NCBI RefSeq assembly: GCF_034258515.1
Contig: NZ_CP139438.1
Coordinates: forward strand, 4,216,001 to 4,280,000
Length of the DNA: 64,000 nt
Source: Pseudarthrobacter oxydans
GTDB lineage: Bacteria; Actinomycetota; Actinomycetes; Actinomycetales; Micrococcaceae
Direction of reading: 5' to 3'
In this document: piece after piece, positions 49,981 through 58,351 of the stretch
Layout of the letters: every line of letters begins with the position of its first letter
How positions within the stretch are numbered: position 1 is the first letter of the stretch
Position numbers and translations under genes: made by a program
The notes under the pieces: generated by a model
Database searches by the model: none
Told to the model about the DNA's origin: nothing
What the model saw: only the letters and a program-made list of their open reading frames with translations

Positions 49981-51240
49981 ATGTCCTCCAACCCCCTCCG
50001 TCATGCCATGGCGCGGATGGGCGGCCGCGACCCGCATGAGAAGCACCGCGCCGCCACCCCGCTTGAGCTCTTCTTCGACCTGACGTTTGTGATCGCGTTC
50101 GGTGTGGCAGGCAGCCAGTTTGCCCATGAAATCGCGGCAGCCCACGTCGTCCCCGGCCTGTTGGGGTTCTCCTTCGCGATGTTCGCCGTGGTCTGGGCAT
50201 GGATCAACTTCACCTGGTTTGCCAGCGCCTACGACACCGATGACTGGATCTTCCGGGTGGTCACCATGGTCCAGATCGTGGGTGTCCTGATCCTCGCCAT
50301 GGGCATTGAGCCCATGTTCCACTCGCTGGTGGAGGGCAAGCACGTGGACAACGCGGTGATTGTGGGCGGCTACGTGATCATGCGGCTGGCACTGGTGTCG
50401 CAGTGGCTCCGGGCCGCGCGGCAGGATCCGGCCCGCCGTGAGACCTGCCTGCGGTACGCCAGATACCTGGCCCTGGTGCAGCTCGGGTGGATCGCCGTGC
50501 TTTTCATCGAGGCGGACGTTTTGACCTCGTTCCTCATGATCGTCCCGCTGGTTGCCCTGGAGATGGCCACCCCCTTCGCCGCCGAACGGAAAACCAGGAC
50601 CCCTTGGCACGCACACCACATTGCCGAACGGTACGGGCTGCTGGCGATCATTGCCTTGGGCGAATGCCTGATCGGCGCCATTGAAACGCTTCGGGCCATC
50701 GTGGCCAACCACGGCTGGAGTGTTGATGCGGCGCTGGTGGGCTTCGGCGGCACGGCCCTGGCGTTTGCCATGTGGTGGATCTACTTCATGCTGCCGGCCG
50801 GACGCGCCCTGCACCTGCGCCGGCACCGGTCGTTCCTCTTCGGCTACGGCCACATCCCCGTTTTCGCCGCCATCGCAGCCACCGGCGCCGGCCTCCACGT
50901 GGCCGCCTACTATATTGACCACGAGGCCCGGATCAGCGCCGCCGCGGCCGTGGCCAGCATTGCCATTCCGGTGGCACTGTTCAAGGGCTCCATAACATGG
51001 CTGTACAGCGTCATGGTGGGAGCAGACCGCACCGTGATCACTGTGGCCGGCGGCGTACTGGCAGCAATGGCTGCTGCCGTTGGCCTGGCCGCGGCGGGCG
51101 CCTCAGTCCCCGTCAGCCTCTTCGTGATTGTGCTGGCGCTCGGCGCCTCTATCGTGATCGACGAACGCCACGGCTCCGAACGGCTACACCTTGCCCTTCA
51201 GAAGCTGGAGGCAGGAACTACCGCTCCCCGGAGGGCGTAG
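49981..51240 (+). CDS. LtrA-family membrane protein
   Basis: A 419-residue low-temperature-requirement A (LtrA) family protein with about ten to twelve membrane segments. TPLELFFDLTFVIAFGVAGSQ and AERYGLLAIIALGECLIGA are the family signatures. Its biochemical function is unknown; the family was named from a cold-growth mutant of Listeria. The last 23 bases overlap the 3' end of the convergent HD gene. Confidence 0.9.
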   Translation: MSSNPLRHAMARMGGRDPHEKHRAATPLELFFDLTFVIAFGVAGSQFAHEIAAAHVVPGLLGFSFAMFAVVWAWINFTWFASAYDTDDWIFRVVTMVQIVGVLILAMGIEPMFHSLVEGKHVDNAVIVGGYVIMRLALVSQWLRAARQDPARRETCLRYARYLALVQLGWIAVLFIEADVLTSFLMIVPLVALEMATPFAAERKTRTPWHAHHIAERYGLLAIIALGECLIGAIETLRAIVANHGWSVDAALVGFGGTALAFAMWWIYFMLPAGRALHLRRHRSFLFGYGHIPVFAAIAATGAGLHVAAYYIDHEARISAAAAVASIAIPVALFKGSITWLYSVMVGADRTVITVAGGVLAAMAAAVGLAAAGASVPVSLFVIVLALGASIVIDERHGSERLHLALQKLEAGTTAPRRA

Positions 51241-51895
51241 CGCCGGGAGCCTCCCTTTCCTCTGCGTCCGCCTGCCGAGCAGCCCCGCCGGCGGCATCCG
51301 GCTCCTCATAGGACAGGTTCTCGTAGTCCGTGGTGTCATCCTCATCCAACTGGTCGTCGAATTCCGCCAGCAGCCACGGATTCACCCGGGCCAGGATCTT
51401 CCGCACCTCGTCAACCTCGACGGCGGCATAGAGTACCGGGCGGGCGTCACGGTATTTGGTGACCGGCGGCTTGTCCGGCCACTTCTCGGCCAGCGCCTGG
51501 ACGCGCTCAGGCAGCGAGTTGTGCGCGTTATCCGCAATCTTGACCAAGGCAGCGTCATGGTCCTCGGCGATCTCGCGGATGACGGCCTGGTAGTCGTCCG
51601 GGTTGCTGTGCAGGCGGCTGGTGACCCGTTCAATGATCTGCACGGCCCGGTCGGAGACGCCCATGTCCAGCAGGGCCTGCCTGGTCATTGGGGTGTCCTC
51701 GGCAATGTCGTGGAGATAGCCTGCGATGCGGATGTCGTCGTCAAAATCAGCTAGAGCGTCCCCCACCGCCAGTACGTGGTCCTTGTAGGGCCGCTTCAGT
51801 TTGTCCTTCTGGCGGTTGTGCGCCACCTCGGCCAGCACCTTGGCCGTCTCGGGTGTGAAGCTGCTGGCGGGCGGTTGTTCCGTGGTTTCTGGCAT
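51218..51895 (-). CDS. HD-domain phosphohydrolase-like protein
   Basis: A 225-residue HD-superfamily protein. DHVLAVGDALADFDDDIRIAGYLHDIAEDT carries the metal-binding His and the HD pair, and IADNAHNSL the last aspartate, as in RelA/SpoT-type or MazG-like HD phosphohydrolases. A distinct ppGpp synthetase domain is absent. The C-terminal 40 residues are acidic and disordered. Substrate may be a nucleotide. TAGGCT six bases before the ATG predicts a leaderless mRNA. Its 3' end overlaps the ltrA-type gene. Confidence 0.85.
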   Translation of the reverse strand: MPETTEQPPASSFTPETAKVLAEVAHNRQKDKLKRPYKDHVLAVGDALADFDDDIRIAGYLHDIAEDTPMTRQALLDMGVSDRAVQIIERVTSRLHSNPDDYQAVIREIAEDHDAALVKIADNAHNSLPERVQALAEKWPDKPPVTKYRDARPVLYAAVEVDEVRKILARVNPWLLAEFDDQLDEDDTTDYENLSYEEPDAAGGAARQADAEEREAPGATPSGER

Positions 51896-51904
51896 GACTC
51901 CAGC

Positions 51905-52786
51905 CTACGGGCCGGACCAAACCCAAGGCGCTTTGGGCAGGGCAGCCGGATCAAATGCGGCCAACGCCGTGGACAGCGGACCCGAAGGCAGGCCAAGGGA
52001 CTCCAGCAGCCGGTCCCGCACGGCGGCCGCATCCACACCCAACGCCGCAAGGTCTGCAAGCGTAACCGCACCGTCGCGCTTTGCCAGCCTGGCGCCGTGC
52101 TTATTCACCACCAGCGGCACGTGGGCATATTCCGGAGAAGGAATATTCAGCAGCGACGCCAGATACGCCTGGCGGGGAGTGGAGGGCAGGAGGTCGTCGC
52201 CGCGGACCACCTGGTCGATGCCCTGCTCGGCATCGTCGACCACCACGGCGAGGTTATAGGCGGTCACTCCATCGTTGCGGCGCAGCACGAAATCATCCAC
52301 TATTCCGGTGAACTCCCCATGCAGCACATCATGTACGCGGTACTCCGCGACGTCGGCACGCAGGCGGATGGCAGCGGGGCGGGTGGAGCGCTTGAATTCC
52401 CGCTCTGCCGGGCCGAGGTTCCGGCACGTCCCCGGGTACGCCCCCTGGGGCGCGTGCGGAGCGGACGGGGCCTCCTGGATTTCCCTGCGGGTGCAGAAGC
52501 ACTCGTAGGTGAGGCCTGCATCCTGCAGCCTGGAGATCGCCGCGGCATAAAGGGTTCCGCGGCCCGTCTGGTGGACGATGCCGCCGTCCCAGGTCACGCC
52601 GACGGCTGTCAGGTCGCGCAGCTGCACCGCCTCCGCACCTGCCCTCGCACGGTCCAGGTCCTCCACTCGGAGGAGGAACCTCCGGCCGGTGGAGCGGGCA
52701 AACAGCCACGCAAGGACGGCCGTCCGGAGGTTGCCTACATGCAGCTCGCCGGAGGGACTGGGGGCAAAGCGGCCGGCTGGGGTCAT
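51905..52786 (-). CDS. gluQRS: Glutamyl-Q tRNA(Asp) synthetase
   Basis: A 293-residue truncated glutamyl-tRNA synthetase: GRFAPSPSGELHVGNLRTAVLAW holds the HVGN variant of HIGH, ECFCTRREI with Tyr and Cys further on (AYPGTCR) is the zinc site, and RLAKRDGAVT is the KMSKS-like loop. It lacks the anticodon domain, so it charges glutamate onto queuosine of tRNA(Asp) instead. Start at ATG 52786 follows a TAGTGT box by six bases. HD gene follows ten bases downstream. Confidence 0.93.
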   Translation of the reverse strand: MTPAGRFAPSPSGELHVGNLRTAVLAWLFARSTGRRFLLRVEDLDRARAGAEAVQLRDLTAVGVTWDGGIVHQTGRGTLYAAAISRLQDAGLTYECFCTRREIQEAPSAPHAPQGAYPGTCRNLGPAEREFKRSTRPAAIRLRADVAEYRVHDVLHGEFTGIVDDFVLRRNDGVTAYNLAVVVDDAEQGIDQVVRGDDLLPSTPRQAYLASLLNIPSPEYAHVPLVVNKHGARLAKRDGAVTLADLAALGVDAAAVRDRLLESLGLPSGPLSTALAAFDPAALPKAPWVWSGP

Positions 52787-52826
52787 GGATCAACACTATG
52801 CGGGCGGCGCGATGTCGGGGACAGCA

Positions 52827-52888
52827 CAAGAGCCCCTCAGCTACCGATGACTTTCGGGAATCCGACGCCGGTAGCTCAGGGGCTCTTG
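52827..52888. repeat. Long inverted repeat upstream of gluQRS
   Basis: CAAGAGCCCCTCAGCTACCG (52827-52846) and CGGTAGCTCAGGGGCTCTTG (52869-52888) are 20-bp arms with one mismatch and a 22-base loop. It lies upstream of gluQRS on the minus strand and upstream of an Lrp-type gene on the plus strand, so it is not an ordinary terminator of either. It could be a regulatory hairpin or a dispersed palindromic unit. Confidence 0.65.
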
Positions 52889-53113
52889 CCGTGTATGCAG
52901 AGTGACCATGGTGTGAACAAGAGTCAATCAGGGCAGTCTCCTTGCGGGAAACGATGTTCCGCCGTCCGGGTGGTGTGCCGGGAAGCGGTAGCCTACGGGG
53001 CCGGCGGTAGCCTGACCGTTGCCAACATTTGACCAGCAGACCTACAGTTGGTGCAACCGGCAGGCGCGTTATTGATCAGTTTGACCACCCGCCGCCCCCC
53101 GAACCGACAGGAA

Positions 53114-53581
53114 ATGATCAGATTGCAGCAACTGGACTCCACCGACAAGCGGATCCTGAGGGCCCTGGACGAGGATCCCCGCGTTCCCATCATGGTGCTG
53201 GCCCAGCGGCTGGGGCTGGCCCGGGGCACGGTGCAGTCCCGGCTCGAGCGGATGTCCTCATCCGGGGCATTAAGGCCCAACAGCAGCAGGGTGGTTCCCG
53301 GAGCGCTCGGGCGCGGGGTGGCGGCGGCCGTCAGTGCCGAACTGGACCAGAGCCACCTCAACGAGGCCATTGCCGCCCTCCGTGAAATTCCGGAAGTCCT
53401 GGAATGCCACGCGCCGGCCGGCGACACCGACCTCCTCATCCGGGTGGTGGCCACCAGTCCGGACGACCTCTACCGCGTGTCGGAGGAAATCAGGCTCTGC
53501 CCCGGCATTGTGCGCACCTCCACCAGCATGTTCCTGCGCGAGGTCATCCCCTACCGCACCACCGGGCTGCTCAGGGACTAG
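53114..53581 (+). CDS. Lrp/AsnC-family regulator (first)
   Basis: A 155-residue Lrp/AsnC protein: LDSTDKRILRALDEDPRVPIMVLAQRLGLARGTVQSRLERM is the helix-turn-helix, followed by a RAM ligand-binding domain (AGDTDLLIRVVATSPDDLYRV). The ATG at 53114 follows AGGAA. An in-frame upstream GTG at 53048 lacks support. It converges with a second Lrp-type gene, 16 bases away. Ligand and targets unknown. Confidence 0.88.
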   Translation: MIRLQQLDSTDKRILRALDEDPRVPIMVLAQRLGLARGTVQSRLERMSSSGALRPNSSRVVPGALGRGVAAAVSAELDQSHLNEAIAALREIPEVLECHAPAGDTDLLIRVVATSPDDLYRVSEEIRLCPGIVRTSTSMFLREVIPYRTTGLLRD

Positions 53582-53596
53582 CAGCAGTCCGGCGCG

Positions 53597-54052
53597 CTAC
53601 ACCGGGGGTCCAGCGTTGGACTTCAGGTTCTTCATCACCAGCGTGGACGTCAGGCGCTCAACGCCGGGCAGGGACGTAAGCTCGGCGTCGTAGAAACGCT
53701 GGTACGCGGGCAGGTCCTCGGCGATGACCTTGAGCAGGTAATCAGGCGAGCCGAAGAGGCGCTGGGCCTCCACGATGTTGGGGTCCTCCGCCACGCGGCT
53801 CTCGAAAATCGCCATGGTGGCCTGGTCCACCTGGCGCAGCGTGACAAAAACAATCGCTTCAAACCCCAGCCCCACGGCGGCAGGATCGATGTCCGCCTTG
53901 TAGCCCCGGATGACGCCCGATTTTTCCAGGTCCCGGAGCCGCCGGTGGCACGGCGCCACAGTCAAGCCCACCTTGGCGGCGAGCGCGGTGGCCGTCATCC
54001 TGCCGTCCTCCTTGAGGTAACGCAAGATATTTCTGTCGATATGGTCTATCAC
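53597..54052 (-). CDS. Lrp/AsnC-family regulator (second)
   Basis: A 151-residue Lrp/AsnC protein: IDRNILRYLKEDGRMTATALAAKVGLTVAPCHRRLRDLEKSG (helix-turn-helix) then a RAM domain with GSPDYLLKVIAEDLPAYQRF. It is divergent from a LysE-family exporter and is its likely regulator, as for the LysG/LysE-type pairs and Lrp-BrnFE of corynebacteria. The GTG at 54052 follows a TAAGAT box by six bases; a symmetric site (54054-54072) overlaps that box, so autorepression is plausible. Confidence 0.9.
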   Translation of the reverse strand: MIDHIDRNILRYLKEDGRMTATALAAKVGLTVAPCHRRLRDLEKSGVIRGYKADIDPAAVGLGFEAIVFVTLRQVDQATMAIFESRVAEDPNIVEAQRLFGSPDYLLKVIAEDLPAYQRFYDAELTSLPGVERLTSTLVMKNLKSNAGPPV

Positions 54053-54053
54053 G

Positions 54054-54072
54054 CAAGAATCTTACATTCTTG
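54054..54072. promoter_or_regulatory. Palindromic operator between Lrp gene and LysE gene
   Basis: CAAGAATCTTACATTCTTG has perfect 7-bp arms around a 5-base centre. It overlaps the TAAGAT -10 box of the Lrp-type gene and lies about 85 bases before the LysE start. Lrp-family binding is inferred. Confidence 0.65.
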
Positions 54073-54157
54073 GTGCTTTAGCGGGCGAAAAAGGACAGCA
54101 CTTCCGGAGCCGAAGTATCTAGGGTTTCTTCTGTCGGACCTCGTGGCAGGAGAAAGA

Positions 54158-54805
54158 ATGAACCCGGAGCTGTTTTTGGCCTTTGTGCTGGTGGCGGCCG
54201 CCTTGGCCTGCACGCCCGGGGTGGACTGGGCGTACTCCATCGCGGCGGGCCTCCGGCAGCGCAGCTTCGTCCCCGCGGTGGCAGGGCTGTGCGGCGGGTA
54301 CGTGCTCCACACGGTCCTGCTGGTGGCGGGATTGGCTGCCGTCCTGACGGGAGCGCCCGGGGTGTTGGGCTGGATAACCCTGGCCGGCGCCGGCTACCTG
54401 ATGTGGCTGGGCATCAACACGCTGCGCTCCTGGCGCGGGGCGAGTTTCACGGCCGGGCCGGGCCGTGACGGCCAGACGCGGCTCCGCACCTTCCTGCAGG
54501 GTATGGGCACCAGCGGCATCAACCCCAAGGGCCTGCTTTTCTATGTGGCGCTCGTCCCCCAGTTCGTGAGCGCAGAGGCGCCGCTGCCCGTACCGGTGCA
54601 GTCCGGCCTGCTGGGCATGACCTTCGTGCTGCTCGCGGGACTCGTGTACACCGCCGTCGCGTTGCTGTCCCGCACCCTGCTGCAAAGCCGGCCGGGCGCC
54701 GCCCGCACGGTGACGCTCGCCAGCGGGGTGATCATGGTGGCCCTGGGCGTGGTGCTGCTGGGTGAACAGCTGCTGCCGGTGCTCGCCGGCCCGGCCGCCG
54801 GCTAG
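54158..54805 (+). CDS. LysE-family amino-acid exporter
   Basis: A 215-residue LysE/RhtB-family exporter with about six membrane segments: ACTPGVDWAYSIAAGLRQRS, GAGYLMWLGINTLRSWRG and QGMGTSGINPKGLLFYVALVPQF are the family pattern (the NPK motif included). It expels an amino acid; which one is unknown. The divergent Lrp-type regulator supports amino-acid control. AGGAGAAAGA precedes the ATG. Confidence 0.92.
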   Translation: MNPELFLAFVLVAAALACTPGVDWAYSIAAGLRQRSFVPAVAGLCGGYVLHTVLLVAGLAAVLTGAPGVLGWITLAGAGYLMWLGINTLRSWRGASFTAGPGRDGQTRLRTFLQGMGTSGINPKGLLFYVALVPQFVSAEAPLPVPVQSGLLGMTFVLLAGLVYTAVALLSRTLLQSRPGAARTVTLASGVIMVALGVVLLGEQLLPVLAGPAAG

Positions 54806-54811
54806 GCCGGG

Positions 54812-55789
54812 CTATTCGTCGCTGAGCCGTTTCCAGTCCTGTTCCCAGATCCGGCGCATCTCTTCGTCCTTGCGGATGGGCACGGGTGCGGCGATCTCCT
54901 TCTGCGGCACCGGGTCCTCGCGGCGACGCCCCCAGTCGCGCGGGTTGAGCGAGCGCCTGCTGGAATCCAGCACGAGCAGTGCGCGGTCCGTGAGGGCGTC
55001 ATTGCGCAGCACCATATGGGTCTTGCGCCGGCGCAGCACCTCGGCGATCGCCTGGTGGGCAGCCTCCAGCCGGCCTTCCCTGCGCAGGGCGCGGGCCCGG
55101 ACCAGCAGCAACGCTGCCGAGAGGTCGTCCGCGTTCAGGAGGCCTTCGGTCCAGTCGATCACCGTACGGCTGCGGCCCAGGCTCAGCGCCAGCGAGCAGC
55201 GCGCCAATGCCATGGGGAGCGACGGCGGCAGTCCGCCCAGTGCGTCCAGTGCGGCTTCGGCGCGGCCCGTCTCGCGCAGTGCATGGGCGAGTGCCAGGAA
55301 CACCGACTCCTCGCTGAAGAGGACCGGCACCTCCACGCGTTCGGCGAGTTCGATCCGGGTCACAATCCGCGTCAGGTACGTGGACGAGTAGCGGTTGGCG
55401 TCGTCGTCGTTCCTGGTGGTCAGCCCGCGCTGCAGCAGTTCCGAAGCCCGGAGATAGCCGCCGTGCTTGTAGACGAGCAGGCCTGACATCAGGTAGCAGA
55501 TCCCGGCCCAGCCGGGATAGGCACGCGCCAGGGTGATCAGCCGTTCGGGCTCCCGGCTGGTGAAGATGGCCTCGTGGACTATTTTGGCGGGCTTGGGCAG
55601 CATCCGCTTGAGCCGGGGGATCTCCCCGTCCACAGACAGCAGGGCCGGGTGGCGTCCACCCAGCACGCCGCTGAGAATGTCGCCCACTCCCCCGGCAAGT
55701 TCATGGACCGGCGTGCGCAGCTGCGGCTGCCCGAAGGGGGTGAGGTCCCGGCTGTCCCAGTAGATCGGTGCAGTATCCCCGGCGGTCAT
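54812..55789 (-). CDS. Helical repeat (TPR-like) protein
   Basis: A 325-residue soluble protein made of helical hairpins: AYPGWAGICYLMSGLLVYKHGGYLRASELLQRGL, ALAHALRETGRAEAALDAL and LVRARALRREGRLEAAHQAI read as tetratricopeptide-like repeats. No catalytic motif. Likely a protein-binding scaffold; partner unknown. It ends close to the convergent LysE gene (seven bases). TAGCAT is six bases before the ATG, overlapping GGAAAG. Confidence 0.65.
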   Translation of the reverse strand: MTAGDTAPIYWDSRDLTPFGQPQLRTPVHELAGGVGDILSGVLGGRHPALLSVDGEIPRLKRMLPKPAKIVHEAIFTSREPERLITLARAYPGWAGICYLMSGLLVYKHGGYLRASELLQRGLTTRNDDDANRYSSTYLTRIVTRIELAERVEVPVLFSEESVFLALAHALRETGRAEAALDALGGLPPSLPMALARCSLALSLGRSRTVIDWTEGLLNADDLSAALLLVRARALRREGRLEAAHQAIAEVLRRRKTHMVLRNDALTDRALLVLDSSRRSLNPRDWGRRREDPVPQKEIAAPVPIRKDEEMRRIWEQDWKRLSDE

Positions 55790-55835
55790 CTTTCCATGCT
55801 AACCGGCGGCTGCCCCGCGCGGATGCCGCCAGCGC

Positions 55836-56210
55836 CTAGGCCCGCTCCATGTACCATTCGGTGAAGGAAGCGGCGCGGCCTGCCCCGTCGAACCGGATGA
55901 CCCAGAGGTTGTCGTAGCTGGGGCGGTCGCCCGAATAAACGGTGACGCCCTGCACGAAAGCGGTGTCGGCGTCGGCCCCCGCCAGCTCCCAGCTGAACGT
56001 CCAGTCGCCCGGTTGGTCCCGGGCGGCGAGCCAGCCCTCCACAATGCCGTCCTGGCCCAGCCACGGGTCCGGATCGCCCGGCCGCGTTTCATACCGCGCA
56101 TCTTCCGTGAACAGGGCCCGGATGTCCTCGGGCTCGTTGCTGGTCCAGGCGGCCTGGTACTTGTCCATCCAGCCCTGCACGTGCTCGCGTGCTGAAGTTG
56201 GTTCAGTCAT
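55836..56210 (-). CDS. NTF2-like/SnoaL-type protein
   Basis: A 124-residue NTF2-like fold protein: VQGWMDKYQAAWTSNEPEDIRALFTEDARYETRP is the N-terminal helical hairpin and beta strand, and FVQGVTVYSGDRPSYDNLWVIRFDGAGR the curved sheet. The fold is used by SnoaL-type cyclases, ketosteroid isomerase relatives and many binding proteins; activity cannot be told. It lies in a run of small minus-strand genes. Confidence 0.82.
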   Translation of the reverse strand: MTEPTSAREHVQGWMDKYQAAWTSNEPEDIRALFTEDARYETRPGDPDPWLGQDGIVEGWLAARDQPGDWTFSWELAGADADTAFVQGVTVYSGDRPSYDNLWVIRFDGAGRAASFTEWYMERA

Positions 56211-56249
56211 GGTGCCGTTCTACGCCCCGCAGTCCCGGCCCGCAAGCAC

Positions 56250-56753
56250 TCAGCCGGTTGCGGCAGCGATCCACACGCCGATCACCCAGGTGCTGCCCGC
56301 CAGGCATGCCAGGCCGAACTCGGCGAGCATGCCCAGGCCGGTGGCCTTGAGGGCTGCCCAGCTGGAGGTCGCGGCGGAACCCACGTTCCGGGTGCGGGCG
56401 AATTCGCTGAGCAGGAGTCCGGCGGCGAAGCCCACGAAGAGTCCCACCACGGGGATGATGAACATTCCCGCCACGCCGGCCACGAGCGCGGCCACGATGC
56501 TTCGGCTGGGGATGGAATGTTCCTTCAGTTTCCTGCCGGTAAGGACAGCGCTGGCAGCCATGCCCGCCACCACGAACATCATGGCAATCGCGAACACCAC
56601 CCAGCCCGCGGTGCCGGCGCCGCCCCAGATTGCCCACGCCAGCAGGCTTGCGCCAATCAGGATGCTGCCCGGAAGCACCGGAATGACTGTCCCCGCCACG
56701 CCTACGAGGATAGCCAGGCCGCACAGGATGGTCACGACAGTTTCGGAGGTCAT
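56250..56753 (-). CDS. DUF456 membrane protein
   Basis: A 167-residue DUF456 protein with about four membrane segments and a glycine-rich pattern (VGVAGTVIPVLPGSILIGAS, then VGLFVGFAAGLLLSEFA). Function of the family is unknown. TAGACT is seven bases before the ATG, giving GGAGTCC as both spacer and weak ribosome-binding site. The malic-enzyme terminator lies upstream. Confidence 0.88.
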   Translation of the reverse strand: MTSETVVTILCGLAILVGVAGTVIPVLPGSILIGASLLAWAIWGGAGTAGWVVFAIAMMFVVAGMAASAVLTGRKLKEHSIPSRSIVAALVAGVAGMFIIPVVGLFVGFAAGLLLSEFARTRNVGSAATSSWAALKATGLGMLAEFGLACLAGSTWVIGVWIAAATG

Positions 56754-56788
56754 GGACTCCAGTCTATGGTTGGCGCCCTGTCAACCCT

Positions 56789-56828
56789 CGACGGCGGTGC
56801 GTCCCGCGCAGGGGAGGCACCGCCGTCG
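56789..56828 (-). terminator. Terminator of the malic enzyme gene
   Basis: CGACGGCGGTGC and GCACCGCCGTCG are perfect 12-bp arms with a 16-base loop, 40 bases after the malic enzyme stop. It resembles the terminators at 45036 and 62781 in its CGACGGCGG core. No U-tract. Confidence 0.7.
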
Positions 56829-56867
56829 TACATTCCACTAAGGGTAGGTCTGCCAGCGGAAGGGTTG

Positions 56868-58067
56868 CTACTCCGCTTCCACCGCAGCTGCGACGGCGGC
56901 CGTGACCGCCGGGGCAACGCGCGGGTCCAGCGGGCTGGGCACGATGTAGTCGGCCGACAGGTCCTCCGCCGCGAGCTCGGCGATGGCGTACGCCGCGGCC
57001 AGCTTCATGGCGGGGGTGATGCGCCGGGCGCCGGCATCCAGGGCGCCGCGGAAGATGCCCGGGAAGGCAAGCACGTTGTTGATCTGGTTGGGGAAGTCGC
57101 TGCGGCCGGTGGCGACGACGGCAGCGTACTTGGCTGCCACCTCGGGCAGGACTTCGGGGTCCGGGTTGGAGAGCGCGAAGACGATGGCGTCCTGGTTCAT
57201 GAGCTTCAGGTGTTCCTCGTCCAGCTTGGAGGAGGAGACGCCGATGAACACGTCCGCGCCGGCGAGGGCCTCGGCCGGGCCGCCTTCCACCCCGCGGGGA
57301 TTGCTGCGGGCCGCGATGTCAGCCTTCTTGCTGGCCGTGTCCGCGGCGAGGTCGGCGCGGCCACTGTTGATGACGCCCCGGGAGTCGAGCAGGACGACGT
57401 CCGTGATCCCGGCTGCGAGCAGGATTTCGGCGACGGCGATGCCGGCTGCCCCCGCACCGGAAACCACAACGCGCAGGCCCTCCAGGGCGCGGCCGGTGAC
57501 TTTGGCGGCGTTGGTCAGGGCAGCAAGGGCGACGACGGCGGTGCCGTGCTGGTCGTCGTGCATGACGGGGCAGTCCAGGGCCTCGATGAGCTTCTCTTCC
57601 AGCTCGAAGCAGCGGGGCGCGGAGATGTCCTCGAGGTTGACGGCTCCGAAGCTGGGGCGCAGGCGGACCAGGGTCTCCACGATTTCGTCCACATCGGTGG
57701 TGTTGAGGACCAGGGGGATCGAGTCGAGGTCGCCGAAGGTCTTGAACAGGGCGGACTTGCCCTCCATGACCGGCAGGGAAGCGCTGGCCCCGATGTTGCC
57801 CAGGCCCAGGACGGCAGTGCCGTCACTGACTACCACCACCAGGCGCTGGGCCCAGGTGAGGGTGCGGGCGAGCTCGGGCTTGGCGTGGATGGCGCGGCTG
57901 ACCTCGGCCACTCCCGGCGTGTAGGCGATGGAAAGATCGCGTTTGTTGGACAGCGGAACGGTGCTGGCAATGGAGAGCTTGCCGCCCTGGTGGGCGTCGA
58001 AGATCTCGGCTTCGCTCAGGGCGGTGGCTGCGGAATTGTCAGTGGCTGCAAATGCGTCAATGGACAC
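56868..58067 (-). CDS. NAD-dependent malic enzyme
   Basis: A 399-residue malic enzyme: IAYTPGVAEVSRAI, VMHDDQHGTAVVALAAL (metal-binding Asp pair), GAGAAGIAVAEILLAAG (dinucleotide motif) and FALSNPDPEV are characteristic. It decarboxylates malate to pyruvate. The short form without the phosphotransacetylase domain is typical of Gram-positive bacteria. The start is the GTG at 58067, after AGGAG; NAD rather than NADP preference is inferred from the family, not shown. A TetR gene follows upstream with a motif of its operator in the promoter region. Confidence 0.93.
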   Translation of the reverse strand: MSIDAFAATDNSAATALSEAEIFDAHQGGKLSIASTVPLSNKRDLSIAYTPGVAEVSRAIHAKPELARTLTWAQRLVVVVSDGTAVLGLGNIGASASLPVMEGKSALFKTFGDLDSIPLVLNTTDVDEIVETLVRLRPSFGAVNLEDISAPRCFELEEKLIEALDCPVMHDDQHGTAVVALAALTNAAKVTGRALEGLRVVVSGAGAAGIAVAEILLAAGITDVVLLDSRGVINSGRADLAADTASKKADIAARSNPRGVEGGPAEALAGADVFIGVSSSKLDEEHLKLMNQDAIVFALSNPDPEVLPEVAAKYAAVVATGRSDFPNQINNVLAFPGIFRGALDAGARRITPAMKLAAAYAIAELAAEDLSADYIVPSPLDPRVAPAVTAAVAAAVEAE

Positions 58068-58304
58068 GTCGTTGTCTCCTGGTGCTGGCCGTGGGCGCAC
58101 GGCACGTGGGGCTCAAGTCCGGAACGGCTCGAGGCAGTGGCGATGGTGCGGCAGGAAACCCAAGGGGTGGCGGGTCCGTGGGAGCTTGGGGGATGGTCCC
58201 TGCTGCTCCGTTTGAACCATGGTAGGCGGCACAAAAGGGCCGCCGATCCGATTTGACGGCACGACCCCAGTGCCACAACGTTTTAGCACGGCTTTTTGTG
58301 AGGT

Positions 58305-58322
58305 ACGCCACGCCAATATGGC
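58305..58322. promoter_or_regulatory. Candidate TetR operator, malic-enzyme side
   Basis: ACGCCACGCCAATATGGC shares 15 of 18 bases with the site at 59033-59050 and has a partly symmetric core GCCAcgccaataTGGC. It is about 240 bases before the malic enzyme start and 30 bases after the tetR stop. Confidence 0.5.
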
Positions 58323-58351
58323 TGATTTAATGGCGGATTGGTCTAGACCTG

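Noticed and set aside
52869..52888. tRNA-like GGTAGCTCAGGGG
   Set aside because: Only a D-arm-like stretch; no acceptor, anticodon or T-arm can be formed around it, and it is one arm of an inverted repeat.
56517..58256. 579-residue plus-strand frame opposite DUF456 and malic enzyme genes
   Set aside because: Runs across two recognised minus-strand genes and a terminator; composition rich in Gly, Val, Asp and Gln as expected for a shadow.
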